Shown here: positions 48,460 through 58,599 of the stretch, piece after piece
How positions within the stretch are numbered: position 1 is the stretch's first letter
Layout: every line of letters begins with the position of its first letter
DNA from: Metridium senile
Taxonomy: Eukaryota; Cnidaria; Anthozoa; Actiniaria; Metridiidae
DNA: 64,000 bases
Direction: 5' to 3'
Assembly (NCBI GenBank): GCA_949775045.1
Contig: OX459102.1
Span: 13,996,772 to 14,060,771, forward strand
The notes under the pieces: generated by a model
The model's input: only the letters and a program-made list of their open reading frames with translations
Database searches by the model: none
What the model was told of the DNA's origin: nothing
Program-made: the position numbers and the translations under genes

Positions 48460-49912
48460 AGTTATAACTATATTGTTATCAGTTTGCTTAACAAATTCAC
48501 TCATTCATGAAAAAGATTTGGTCTTGGAAAACAGCTCTTTCGGAAATAAGCTTTAAGCTGTTTCAAGCGTCAAGACAATTTAATGGCTCGTCTTCCTGGT
48601 ATTGAACAACAGTGTCTAAAGGTTGGGAATTTATGACACTCGCATTACGAACAGGGTATTATATCTAATTATAATTATGATAAGCACACAGAAAACTCCT
48701 GTAGATATAGAGCGAGATGTATGTTTAAGTAGTTCGAACGCCGAGTACATAAACAAATGTACTCCATTAATTAATTTCGGACTTTAAAAGTACAACATGA
48801 AAACACGTTTCCGATACGATACGTTCGAATAATAGAAGGCTGCAGAAAATATATATACTTTACTGCATTGACTTATTTTACAGTTCTGCGCTACCTATGA
48901 ATAGTCAATAACTTATGAAATATCAAACGGGGCGACGTAATGCATTGATTTTAAACTTGCCAAAGTAAACTTCAACGTGGACAAATGAGAACTATATGCA
49001 CTTGCATATAATATACAAACTTAGCTGTAGGATGTGACGCAAACTTTGTGTTGTGCAATGCCTGAGATGCCTTCTAGGAAATAAGCATATTTGGCTTATT
49101 GATACATCACGTTTGTAATTTTAAGCTTCTTTACTAATGGAAAGCAAGATTATATAAGTAGCTAAAAGTAAAAACGATACAATCAGAACCTCGGGGATAA
49201 AATCCTACAGAGAATGCTCTAAAGTCTCCTATCTCTTTGGGGCCCGATTTAATGCATTATTATGTACTTTTGGAATCATCCGGTTTTGACGTTTTGTCTG
49301 CTGAATAGGGATTAATTTTGGAATTATACCTTATGCTATATGTGTCGAATTGATGGCAAGATTACTTCCATAAATGGTGCGTTCGTCAAAGGTGCGCGAC
49401 AATTGAACCAAATCCGTCCTTATTGTAAAAATTTAAATATGGAATGTATGGCAACCAATTGTTTGTTTTTTTTTTGTTTTTTTTTGACTAAATAACTTCG
49501 TAGTTTATTAGGGAAGCAAATTTTTACTCTTGTATGATAAACATGTCGTAAACGACCATCCTTTATGTACAACCTTGTTTGATTTATTTCAATGTAAGCG
49601 ACATCCTTTATTTTACAGTATAGCTAAAGATCATGCTAAACTTGATTGTCACATTTTCAGCTGCGTGTATTAAAATGTACATTATACATGTTGGAAAGTT
49701 TTATTAGAAACATGACACATTCACTAGACAGAATTGTTTTTCGTCTGCTTGTTTTATCATCAGGTACAATAAGTACACTTACTGCCTACCTACCTAACTT
49801 AATCTCCTGTGTCAGATTCTTATTTATTTTACCCATTTCCAGATACGGGTGTGCATGATTTCATGCTTGAAGTTGAAGTGCAATGATACCCTTCAAACTC
49901 AATATTATTATT
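48460..49912. other. 3' flank of the GPCR and intergenic
   Basis: No clear AATAAA in the first few hundred bases and no further gene recognised. Confidence 0.45.
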
Positions 49913-50087
49913 GCAGTTTTCGGCTTTCTGAGAATTCAGATATTCCTGCGGCTAGTTGTGAAATACGTTATTGGCTGCTGTCAATCAAACTCATAAAAGG
50001 TGCCAAGTAACTAGCAGCAGACAAAAACGTATTCACAACTTGCAGTGTCTGAGTTCGCAGAAAGCCGAAAACCGCAGTAATGATAAT
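49913..50087. mobile_element. MITE of about 175 bp
   Basis: The left arm GCAGTTTTCGGCTTTCTGAG and onward through CAGTTGTGAAATACGTT-like sequence mirrors the right arm (AACGTATTCACAACTTGCAG ... CAGAAAGCCGAAAACCGC). The ends continue outward as ATTATTATT / AATGATAAT. The two arms together make up almost the whole element. Confidence 0.8.
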
Positions 50088-51250
50088 CTAATCTTCAAAT
50101 CTTTCCAACAAATCTAGTATTTCTCATTTATAAACACAATTTGGCAATATTTTGGAATTCAAAAAAAAGAAGCGATTTTCTTGGTGAATTTGAAAAGCAT
50201 TTATGTAAGACTTGCCTGACCTTGACTTTTGCGGCTTGAACCGGCGGCTATAAAACGGCTTTTAACTCCAAGGATAAGGCGGTAGGAATTGCATTTCCTT
50301 TCCATTAAAAATACTGTTTTGAAAATAGTAATAAAAATATAGCAATATATACGACCAAAACATATTCTGATCTTGAAAACAAATATTGAAATAATCCAAA
50401 ACATAGTATATACCGATAGAAAATCCATCAAAATAGACGAGATATTGAAACCTAACTATAAGAATAATAGTACAAACCGACTCATTTCTGAGTGTCGGAA
50501 ATGTTTCGGGAAATAATATATGACTTCAAAACACCGACGTATATTCAATTTACATTGTTAGGTTATGAACACGACTGATGTCACACAACAATTGTGAACG
50601 AATTGTTTCGGCAAAGGTCTTGAGAAAAAAGATAGGCTTTTCTTAGAAAATAGATCGGGTTTTTTTTGAATGTTAATATACTAAAATAGCGATCAGTAAT
50701 ACTTTGAGCTTGAAATATTTTAACAGGCTTGCGGGACAATTATTCACGTGTCTCTATCATTGAAAGCTCAACGTACGTCTCGATTCGATTCGATGCTGGC
50801 TAACTTTCAAGATAGCGCAGGGAACTTTGAAGGGACTATTACCATAAGATGATAATGTTAACCATGTTCACATAAATGTTACGGATAAACTAATTCAAGG
50901 GGGCATGATACCCCCTTATTTTGTCATATTTCTCATCTGAGAAAAAGCTGGTGTCAGGTATTTTAAGGGGGTGAATTCCCCCTTTGTCTCTAACACCAAA
51001 ACTATTGCAACTTGATTATGAAATATGGTTGACATGTTTGTTCTCCGTGATCTTTTTGGACATTTATGTATAAAATGTAATATACTATAATCGAGAAACT
51101 TATGGTTGAAGGGAATGTTTCTTGAAACTTTAGCCATGCTGAGTGGATGCATCCTCAACTCCACTCCCTCTAGTATTCAAACATGAACTAGAACTTTGGG
51201 AGGTAAATATGAGAATATAAGGAGGGACTATTTCACTTTAGTATAAATAC
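50088..51250. other. intergenic, nothing recognised
   Basis: A small hairpin AAGGGGGCATGATACCCCCTT lies at 50898-50918 in part, and GGGGGTGAATTCCCCC lies near 50969. No gene. Confidence 0.45.
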
Positions 51251-51530
51251 ACAAGTGATTATAAAAAATTGCGCGGGCTGATTGGTCGAAAAATTCACAC
51301 TATTTCTCAACTACAGCATTTCGCGCCCTCTCAGAAAAAAGAAATCAACGCTTTTTCTTCAAAAAAGATTTGTTATTTTTAATTTTTGAAATGATCACTT
51401 TGGTATTTATATTAAAAAAATTATCCACCTCAGGCTCAGTGAATATTGGTGAATAATAACCTTGAGTCCGTCTCGGTTATTATTCACCGATATCAGTTCA
51501 CTTTGTGTTCGGCTAATAATTGTTAAATAT
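51251..51530. repeat. interspersed repeat relic with an internal hairpin
   Basis: GCGCGGGCTGATTGGTCGAA (51271-51290) opens a block that ends in an inverted pair ATTGGTGAATAATAACC / GGTTATTATTCACCGAT (about 51448-51491). The style matches repeats I recall from cnidarians. The boundaries are uncertain. Confidence 0.5.
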
Positions 51531-51955
51531 AATTTCCATATATCTCTTTTGGACGTATGTACGTAATAAAAAAAGTTACTGTTACGTGTAACTTAAGCTT
51601 CTCAAATTCATAAATAATTCATGAGATCAACAACCAATGCACCCACACTATTTGGGTCACGTGGATGGGTTTTGAAACCTAATGAAACACGAGTTGCAAA
51701 ATATAGTTCTCAAACTGCATGTACATATGAATACCTCGTTATAGAAAAATCATTCCAAAAACTAGTGCTTGGTGTTTCTAAGGGTTTCCAAACAATCGAA
51801 AACAATAACAGCAGTTGTCCTACGTACGGTCTTGTGCTTTCATATGTTTTCTTGCGCTTGGAAACCCTGATGAGAAACTCACTCTCGTATTTTGAAATAT
51901 AATATGAAATACGTACATGAAGTACCGTGGTTACCTGGTACCTTAACTCATCGAA
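51531..51955. repeat. possible element with GGGTTTCCAA inverted pair
   Basis: GGGTTTCCAAAC (51781) and TTGGAAACCC (51859), with GAAAAC / GTTTTC inside them, form an inverted pair about 90 bp apart. GAAACACGAG and CTCGTATTTTGAAA lie further out. The 93-codon open frame across this block has no family resemblance and is not called. Confidence 0.4.
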
Positions 51956-52276
51956 GTGTACTGGAACACAGCGGTCAAACGACTACGCATGCGTGGCAAA
52001 ATTTTCATAGCGATGAATTTGCCATTGTAAACATTAGGAATTGTGGACAAGAATGTTTAAAGTCGATTTAAAAGAAATTATCTTAATTTATTAGCTTGAA
52101 GATTCGTGTACATAACCTTTGTTATATTGTGAAGCTTCCAAGCTTTGTTTATATTTTGAGAAAAAAGCGATGAAAGTCGTCTACTTCGTCGTTTTTATAG
52201 AATGTCATAATGGGGGTTTGAATCATTTTATTTTGTCGCGCATGCGTGGTCGTTTGACCGCTGTGTTGTGTACTGG
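51956..52276. mobile_element. 303 bp MITE with 37 bp TIRs and a 9 bp target duplication
   Basis: The TIRs (51965-52001 and 52231-52267) begin AACACAGCGGTCAAACGAC and differ at only a few positions over 37 bases. GTGTACTGG occurs exactly on both sides (51956-51964, 52268-52276). A 9 bp target duplication with TIRs fits a Mutator-like non-autonomous element. The interior is AT-rich and non-coding. Confidence 0.9.
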
Positions 52277-52578
52277 TATACTTTAGAGGTTAACAGAGAT
52301 ATTGAGACTAGATGAAGGCCTTTACTAGGTAATCTATCTATTGTGTACTTCCAAGTAATATTTACGTGTATACTAGAACGTGTAAATAATGAATTATTCA
52401 TTTGTAAATATTTAAAGAGAGAATAAAGAAGATGTAGATCTGAGTTCAAAAAATACATTTTAAATTACATTACATATCTGGGGTCAGAATTTTAACTATT
52501 CCCACATAACTTTATTCTTAATGACTTTAGCTCTTTTTTACCAATCATATATACCTATTTCTATTAAAGTTGACCATC
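52277..52578. other. intergenic, nothing recognised
   Basis: No supported feature. Confidence 0.5.
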
Positions 52579-52790
52579 TGGAAATTTTAGATCTGAGACC
52601 GATAGGGATTGTGGCAAACCATAACATTCTGAATACGTTGTTGCTATCTTAATTGAATGGTGGTGAATAACAGATATCAGATATATATTTCAGAAATATA
52701 CTTTAATATTTGAGTGTTATTGTGATAGTGTATTTGCTATTTATTCACGAATCTCTCACAAATTATATCGGTCTCAGATTAACATTTCCA
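52579..52790. mobile_element. MITE of 212 bp
   Basis: TGGAAATTTTAGATCTGAGA followed by CCGATA at the left mirrors TATCGGTCTCAGATTAACAT followed by TTCCA at the right, giving 26 bp TIRs with two mismatches. Further inside, TTGTGGCAAA / TCTCACAA is weakly inverted. Non-coding. Confidence 0.75.
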
Positions 52791-53366
52791 AATAATCAAA
52801 AGGGTTTTGCACGAAGTAATGACCTCATTCCTTTAAAATATCTGATATGATGTCACGATTTTGCGTCATTTCCGACACGTGCCGTCGCTTAAATTATGTG
52901 ACGTCATACATTGTCAGATTCGGTTCCACATTTTTTGACATAATACGTCTCTAACAATACATAAAGGTTAAATGGACGTCATTTTCCTAAAACGCCCTTA
53001 CAGTTGTCGGTAAACTTTTGATTAGCAATGTATCGATGTATTGATACTAAATACTTCATTCATGTAGTTTTATTTGGAACATTATAATTTCGTCACAATG
53101 CCATTAAATAGCGCAGCGCATGAATGACGTCACAAAAATGGAGACAAAAGCCTAACTCGGACAAACAAACTTTTATTTAACTTTCAGCAGACTATTTTCA
53201 ATGTCGATCGAAGCAAATCTTTGTTTAATCACGTACGTTGATATTCTAATTTCTGCAGGAAATGATAAGATCGGTTCATATATTGCTCAACACGGTAAAA
53301 CTGAACACAATGTTTGTCCGAGTCTTGGAGCTATTTTTAGCGTTACTGCCCTGTGCTATTGAATTA
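52791..53366. other. intergenic, nothing recognised
   Basis: Several TGACGTCA-like (CRE-like) sites occur (52851, 52900, 53124). No gene. Confidence 0.4.
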
Positions 53367-53835
53367 ATAAGAGGTTATTAACCGAGCGTGAGATCTGTAC
53401 GGGAAAATATCAGACCGAGGTCTTGACAGTACGGAACGAGTGCATCGAGGTTCGTAAAAAAAAGACCGAGGTCTGATATTTTTCCGGACAGACCGAATAA
53501 GCGAGGTTAATAAATCGTATATTATATTGCTTTTTTCTTAGCGATGTACGAAATCGCAAATATTTAATCGCAGAATCTCTCATTATTGAATGAATAAAAA
53601 TACATTAAACACACACTAAACTAGCTAATAAACACTTTTCAGGTAAGAAAAGGTAAAACTTTAACAAAATATTGTTTGCAATACTTTACAAGTTGTTTTT
53701 TTAATTTTCCGGTCTGAAAAAATATACGAAAATCGGACTGTAGTCATGGTAACGGTCTGAGATGGGAAAATATCAGACCGGAAATCAGCCAATCAGAGCG
53801 CGCGTACTATCGTAGCCATATAAGGAATGTTCTTG
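53367..53835. repeat. interspersed repeat with CAGACCGAGGTCTG motifs
   Basis: GGGAAAATATCAGACCGAGG (53400), its inverted partner CCGAGGTCTGATATTTTTCC (53466), GGTCTGAAAAAATAT (53711) and GGGAAAATATCAGACCGGAA (53763) recur within 460 bp. Palindromic TTATTAACC / GGTTAATAA bounds the left part. The right end carries CCAATCAGAGCGCGCG (53789-53804). I recall this repeat type from cnidarian genomes but cannot name the family. Confidence 0.65.
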
Positions 53836-53895
53836 CAACAGTAACCAGCAATTAATTAAAACTCAACTAAAAACTCCTTAATCATGAGTTAAAAA

Positions 53896-54545
53896 TGCCT
53901 CGTGCTTAGAGCCTACGGTCTTCCTGCATGTCAGCTTCACAAACTTCAGCGCGTTCAAAATGCTGCGGCTAGACTTATCTGTAACATCAGTCGCTTCGAT
54001 CACATCACTCCTTCCTTATACAAACTGCATTGGATATCCGTTAACCTTAGAATTGACTTTAAAGTTTTACTTATTACCTACAAAGCCATGAATGAACCTG
54101 CTCCAGCATATATAACTGAACTCATTAAATATAAGCCTGTATCAAGATATAACCTTAGATCATCTAATGAACTTTTACTTCAGCGCCCGAGCATTAGGAC
54201 CCTAGCCCGCACGCTAGGTGATCGTTCGTTCACTGTAGCAACCTGCCAGTTAACATCCGTAAATCCTCTACCGTCCAAGCATTAAAGAAAATGCTAAAAA
54301 CACATCTGTTCCGTAATGCCTAGCAAGCCAAACTAGAATATATTCCAATTTCCCACTTATTACTATTAATTTTATATTGCCATATATTTTGTTCATAATG
54401 TGTTATTTGTAAATTTTATATTGTACATTATCAATTATTGTAAATATCTGATATTTTACACTTTAATTGTAATTAGCTTAGACAATTGTAAAGCGAGTGA
54501 GCATCTTTCTATGTAACTCGCGCAATATAAATATTAAATCATCAT
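53896..54545 (+). pseudogene. 5'-truncated LINE (CR1/L2-like) ORF2 C-terminus and 3' UTR
   Basis: The frame 53902-54285 encodes the region after the reverse-transcriptase core, with LQRVQNAAARLIC, HITPSLYKLHW, FKVLLITYKA, APAYITELI and RYNLRSS in the order typical of CR1/L2-clade non-LTR retrotransposons. After FTVA the conserved AP-x-LWN segment is missing. The reading resumes in another frame at 54240 (NLPVNIRKSS ... KTHLFRNA) to a stop at 54321-54323, so it is broken. The 3' UTR ends in a hairpin (GCGAGTGAGC / ACTCGCGC, about 54494-54523) and an ATCATCATCATT tail near 54538-54548. The catalytic domain and endonuclease are absent because of 5' truncation. It is inactive. Confidence 0.88.
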
Positions 54546-54664
54546 CATTAAATCATTTAATCGCTTTTCAAGTTTTGACCCAGTATTTCTTACCACATTT
54601 CATAAAATATTATTGAAAACATTGAATAAATTTCCCAAGGCATGAACCACCAAAATAGCTTAAC
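54546..54664. other. spacer between LINE relic and convergent gene end
   Basis: AT-rich. Nothing recognised. Confidence 0.5.
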
Positions 54665-54670
54665 TTTATT
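54665..54670 (-). promoter_or_regulatory. polyadenylation signal AATAAA
   Basis: On the minus strand AATAAA follows the stop codon directly (TAA-AATAAA), implying a very short 3' UTR for the PAN/fibrinogen-like gene. Confidence 0.65.
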
Positions 54671-55378
54671 TTATGCACGAATATACACATTAACACGTGG
54701 CATTGCCACACCGTTCAAATGACTTGATTTACAATTCGCGCATGCGTCATGTATTGGCCAACCATGTCTTGTACTACCGTTAAACTCGATGTATTTCCCT
54801 TTACATCGTCGAGGCGGTGGACCCATTGGAGATCGTCCTGAAGGTCGTGGTGGTCTTGTTCGAAGGGTAGGTCCACATTGCAGTAGGCCATTGTAATTTA
54901 TCATTCGTGGAACGCCCGAACACGACGGAGTTAGTTTCCGAACGATCCGACACTTTATCGATCCGTTTACCTCGTCGACGAGACTTCCTTTCCCAGGGAT
55001 ACATGATATCCAGTTCATAATATTTGACTTTATAAGAAACTTAGCTCCCAGACTTCCCCAGAGTCGAAAAAGTAAGGCGCCCGTCTGTTGTTCGCTTTCA
55101 GGAGGGGTTTTAGACACGGGAGAATTACACTTTCTTGTATTAGCCCAACTTGGCAACGGAGTAATTGCATTTTGAGAGTCTTGGAAGTTATTGTACCTTG
55201 TGAAAGTGTATGTCCAAACTAAGGTCCAACCACCTCCATCTGTTTCTTGGTCGCAGTATAGCCGTAGTTTCTTATTTAGTTTTCCTTTGCTGATTGGGTC
55301 TATCCAGTAAACACCAGATGGCGCTTCTGGATGAGTTCTTTTAAGAGCGTTACAACTTGGGAATACTATGTTTTTGAT
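54671..55378 (-). CDS. terminal exon: fibrinogen-like domain
   Basis: 708 bases, 235 residues plus stop. The GGGWTLVW core sits about 50 residues in. A Pro/Arg-rich insert (TRPPRPSGRSPMGPPPRRCK) comes before the final KGKYIEFNG and WPIHDACANC segment. The coding frame is open throughout and GC-richer than the flanks. Confidence 0.85.
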   Translation of the reverse strand: MKNIVFPSCNALKRTHPEAPSGVYWIDPISKGKLNKKLRLYCDQETDGGGWTLVWTYTFTRYNNFQDSQNAITPLPSWANTRKCNSPVSKTPPESEQQTGALLFRLWGSLGAKFLIKSNIMNWISCIPGKGSLVDEVNGSIKCRIVRKLTPSCSGVPRMINYNGLLQCGPTLRTRPPRPSGRSPMGPPPRRCKGKYIEFNGSTRHGWPIHDACANCKSSHLNGVAMPRVNVYIRA

Positions 55379-55636
55379 CTCTGTGAATGAATGGTCAATA
55401 ATAAAACTGTTTTTAGATTAACTAGCATGACTTACCTACTTACTTACTTACTCACTTACTTACAGACTCATTTATATGTCTTACTTTTTTATCTCCTTTT
55501 TTGCTTGCATACATACATGTTTATTTAGTAATACCTACAGTACTTACTTCTTACTCACTTACTGACTAGTACTGATTATGTCTTACTTTCTTACCTACTT
55601 TTTCGCATACAACCTTACTTACCTACTTGGTATACC

Positions 55637-55672
<36 letters not shown>

Positions 55673-56181
55673 CACTTACTCACTTACTCACTTACTCACT
55701 TACTCACTTACTCACTTACTCACTTACTCACTTACTCACTTACTCACTTACTCACTTTCTCACTTACTCACTTACTCACTTACTCACTTACTCACTTACT
55801 CACTCACTTACTCACTTACTCACTTACTCACTTACTCGTTTACTCACTTACTCACTTACTCACTTACTCACTTACTCACTTACTCACTTACTCACTTACT
55901 CACTTACTCACTTACTCACTTACTCACTTACTCACTTACTCACTTACTCACTTACTCACTTACTCACTTACTCACTTACTCACTTACTCACTTACTCACT
56001 TACTCACTTACTCACTTACTCACTTACTCACTTACTCACTTACTCACTTACTCACTTACTCACTTACTCACTTACTCACTTACTCACTTACTCACTTACT
56101 CACTTACTCACTTACTCACTGACTTACTCACTCACTCACTCACTCACTCACTTACTTACTCACTCACTCACTCACTCACTC

Positions 56182-56239
<58 letters not shown>

Positions 56240-57187
56240 CTTCTTCTGGCGTAAACGAACCAAGCTGAAATAAAGTCAACAATTGTTATTTGTAGGTTTA
56301 CTCACTGAATGGTTCACTGGTTCGCAATGCATGTAAACTAATGGAGAACATCTATCAAAGCTTTTTTTAAATTGATAAAATTTATACCAAAGTCGCCTTG
56401 CTAAGACAGAAGAAAACCATTTTTCAAAATTAATTTATACTAAACCTTATGCAACAATATACATATACACCGATTTCAAAAATCGTTGTCGCAGCCGAAG
56501 CTACATTCCACACTATGAAGCCCGCAAAGGATGTCGGTAATATGAACATAATTTATGATTTCTTGCACGTTTTTTATAGAAAAGTTTGTGTTATTTCTAA
56601 CATATTTTAGTTTTATGTGTTTTTGTCATATTACCATAACAAGTTGTTGCAGTTGTAGATAAGAAATAGATTGCAAGAGAAGAAATATCGACATACTTTG
56701 CAGACTTCAGAGTGTGGACTGCAGCTTTGATTTCGACAACGTTTTTTGAAATAGGTGTATAATTAAATAATACAATTGCAATATGTATAATGATCAATTT
56801 TACATAAGATATGCCTTAATAAATTATAGTTAAACTGAAATCGTCTCTTCTCCTTACCATTTGTATGTACAGATAACGGCCATTGGCTGCTGGAGCAATC
56901 CTTGAAAATTCCTGATTTCCGTAAATGGTCTTGCTTATCATACACGTATCATTCTTCTCATCGATGATCGCCATTTTGCATAACGGTTTCCTTAAACAAA
57001 CCATTGCGCAGCTAAATTTGTTATGGCCCTTTACCACCTCAATGACTTTACCATCCAAAACATTAGTCCTGAATGCATTTGTGTAAGATTCCAGAATTTC
57101 GTTTACCGTTGGATGAAAACATAGCGATAGAAAAACAAGACACAAACGTAGCATTCTGGAAGGTTTGATCGATAGTTCGAAGCTCAT
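54671..57187 (-). CDS. secreted PAN/apple plus fibrinogen-like domain protein
   Basis: Spliced gene on -, likely about 345 residues. Exon 1 (57187-56858, 110 codons) has an N-terminal hydrophobic signal segment (LRLCLVFLSLCF). Two Met candidates precede it (residues 1 and 12), and the signal core follows the second. Next comes a PAN/apple-like region with C60, C64, C70 and C82. The donor is ATG|GTAAGG, phase 0. The last exon ends at the stop 54671-54673. It opens with CNALKRTHPEAPSGVYWIDP and has CDQETDGGGWTLVW, the start of a fibrinogen C-terminal globular domain. It closes with a Cys-rich segment and CSGVPRMINYNGL, WPIHDAC and VYIRA, not the usual fibrinogen ending. I recall this closing layout from cnidarian proteins. 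The acceptor is at 55379-55380 (CACAGAG|ATC, phase 0). The stronger CACAG two bases earlier would break the frame if joined to exon 1, so an unseen middle exon is possible. Likely role: extracellular recognition or matrix. Confidence 0.8.
55620..56242. repeat. octamer minisatellite (TTACTCAC)n flanked by (TTAC)n
   Basis: About 600 bp of TTACTCAC repeats with rare variants (TTTCTCAC, TCGTTTAC, CACTCACTCA) are framed by pure TTAC runs at 55636-55670 and 56180-56238. An 8-base unit stays open in three frames as a 24-base cycle, which explains the long Leu-Thr-Tyr-Ser frames. It lies within the intron of the - strand gene. On - it reads (GTGAGTAA)n. Confidence 0.95.
56466..56759. mobile_element. 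MITE family B, TA-flanked, arms of about 60 bp
   Basis: TACACCGATTTCAAAAATCG, GTTGTCGC, AAGCTACATTCCACACTATG and GCAAAG at the left mirror CTTTGCAGACTTCAGAGTGT, GGACTGCAGCTTTGATTTCG and ACGTTTTTTGAAATAGGTGT (approximately) at the right. The ends are TACACC...GGTGTA with TA on both sides, as in Tc1/mariner-type elements. Non-coding. Confidence 0.8.
56858..57187 (-). CDS. first coding exon: signal peptide and PAN/apple-like domain
   Basis: 110 codons. Cysteine spacing C-x3-C-x5-C-x11-C and the CAMVCLRKPLCKMA motif match the first half of PAN/apple modules. The exon ends at a complete ATG codon before GTAAGG. Confidence 0.8.
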
Positions 57188-58160
57188 TCAAATCTTCTAC
57201 TTATGAACTTTGTAGACATAGGGTTTAATTGAAGTTTACCATCAAATAGAATTACATTGTTTGAAGTTAACCACCTCTCTAACTTATATTTGTACTTTTG
57301 ATTGCCGAGACGCCTATCAGCTGTATTTATTTACCTAATAAATTTTAGATTCAATTAAAGCTCAAAATAATGTTTTTTATTTATCTTATGCTGAAAAACT
57401 TAGTTAATAACGTGAAGAAAGAAAATAGACTACTTATAGATATTACTTTTAGAAACGTGTTTCTGTATCCAAGAAAGATATGCAATTTCAAGGCCATTTT
57501 TAACAAAGTTGATCTTCGGCTTCTATGGTTACCAACTCAAAGTACTTGTCCCTCATTGTCAATAGGCAATGTGCACGCGTACAAGCGCCATTTTCTACAG
57601 CAAAGCACGTTTGATAGGAAACTGAGTACTTCCTATTTTTTCCACTATACTAAAATAAATCTTAAAATCATTTGTTCTTATAATAAACAAGTATTTTAGC
57701 AACAGATAAATAAAATAACAAAAAATAATAATTTGTGAATTCTATTAGCTATTTATTCAATTTATCGTATCAAAGGTATGCATATTTTTCTCTTGCAATC
57801 TCAAACTGTTAAAAAAAGAAAAGAAAAAAATAGGCAAAGTCTTTTGTTACTTCTCACCTACAATACCATGCATGGTAATGGCATTGTTTTCAAGATTGCA
57901 TACGGTATCTTATACGATTTATTTGCAATACAATTTAGTTTCTTTCTTTTAAGATCAGCTTGATGGCACACCTTTGCTGATTATGTAATATAACTGATAA
58001 ATAAATAAATTAGCGAGCATGAAATGTTGCCAGGGGTCAGTATCTCAAACAACTGAAAGGCCAAAGTAAAGCACAAGGAAATTTTATTTTGAAAATTATA
58101 AATGTACACTACTCGATACATCATTTTCCAAAAATTTCTTTCGAGTGATGTTATAATGCT
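57188..58160. other. 5' flank of the PAN gene and intergenic
   Basis: On -, ACAAATATAAGTTAGAG (about 57276-57292) could be its TATA box. The 109-codon + frame at 57370-57699 shows no family features and is not called. Confidence 0.4.
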
Positions 58161-58164
58161 CATA

Positions 58165-58540
58165 TAATAATAATAATAACTATAATGTATATAGCGTCAA
58201 TTATTCAGAAGATTCAACAACGCTTTACATTTTCATGATATAATAAAAAGCATATATTTTATATAATATATTAAAAGAAGTGGTAAAACATCAGTAGATT
58301 ATGAATTCAAATTTTTATCGTGCCATAGGTTTTAAGATTATAGCTCTTTTTAGTAAGTAAGTTTGAAGAGGAGGATCGTAGGGAACGAGAAGGGACATAG
58401 CGACTTATTAAGTCAGAGAGATAAGAAGGTGCAGCTCCATGTAAGATTTTAAATGTTAAGAGAAGGATCTTGAATTCAATACGTTGCTGTATGGGCAACC
58501 AATGAAGATTAAAGAGAACGGGAGTTATATGTTCTTTGAG
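58165..58540 (-). pseudogene. 5'-truncated LINE (CR1/L2-like) 3' end
   Basis: Reading the minus strand from about 58540: HITPVLFNLHWLPIQQRIEF, then FKILLLTFKILHGAAPSYL and DLISRYVPSRSLRSS, the conserved post-RT region of CR1/L2-type LINEs. The frame decays after NLLTKKSYN. The 3' UTR has GTAAAGCGTTGTTG ... CGCTATATA, a hairpin-like end, followed by (ATT)n at 58166-58180. Truncated and inactive. It is related to, but clearly different from, the copy at 53.9 kb. Confidence 0.8.
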
Positions 58541-58599
58541 TTATAATGATCATATAAGAAAACGTTTATTTTAATTCAACAAATAATTATTTCACATAA

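Larger units (their letters stand above)
55379..56857 (-). other. intron of the PAN/fibrinogen-like gene
   Basis: Runs from GTAAGG (56857) to CACAGAG (55379) on the minus strand. It holds the octamer minisatellite and MITE family B. I found no convincing extra exon inside. Confidence 0.6.

Noticed and set aside
51621..51902. 93-codon + frame
   Set aside because: Covers an inverted-repeat block (GGGTTTCCAA / TTGGAAACCC). No protein features.
55578..56273. 231- and 213-codon frames of repeated Leu-Thr-Tyr-Ser-Leu-Thr-His
   Set aside because: Product of an 8-base repeat that stays open in overlapping frames. It lies in an intron of the opposite-strand gene.
57370..57699. 109-codon + frame next to the PAN gene
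   Set aside because: No recognisable motif. It lies in AT-rich upstream DNA of the opposite-strand gene, so it is probably a chance frame.
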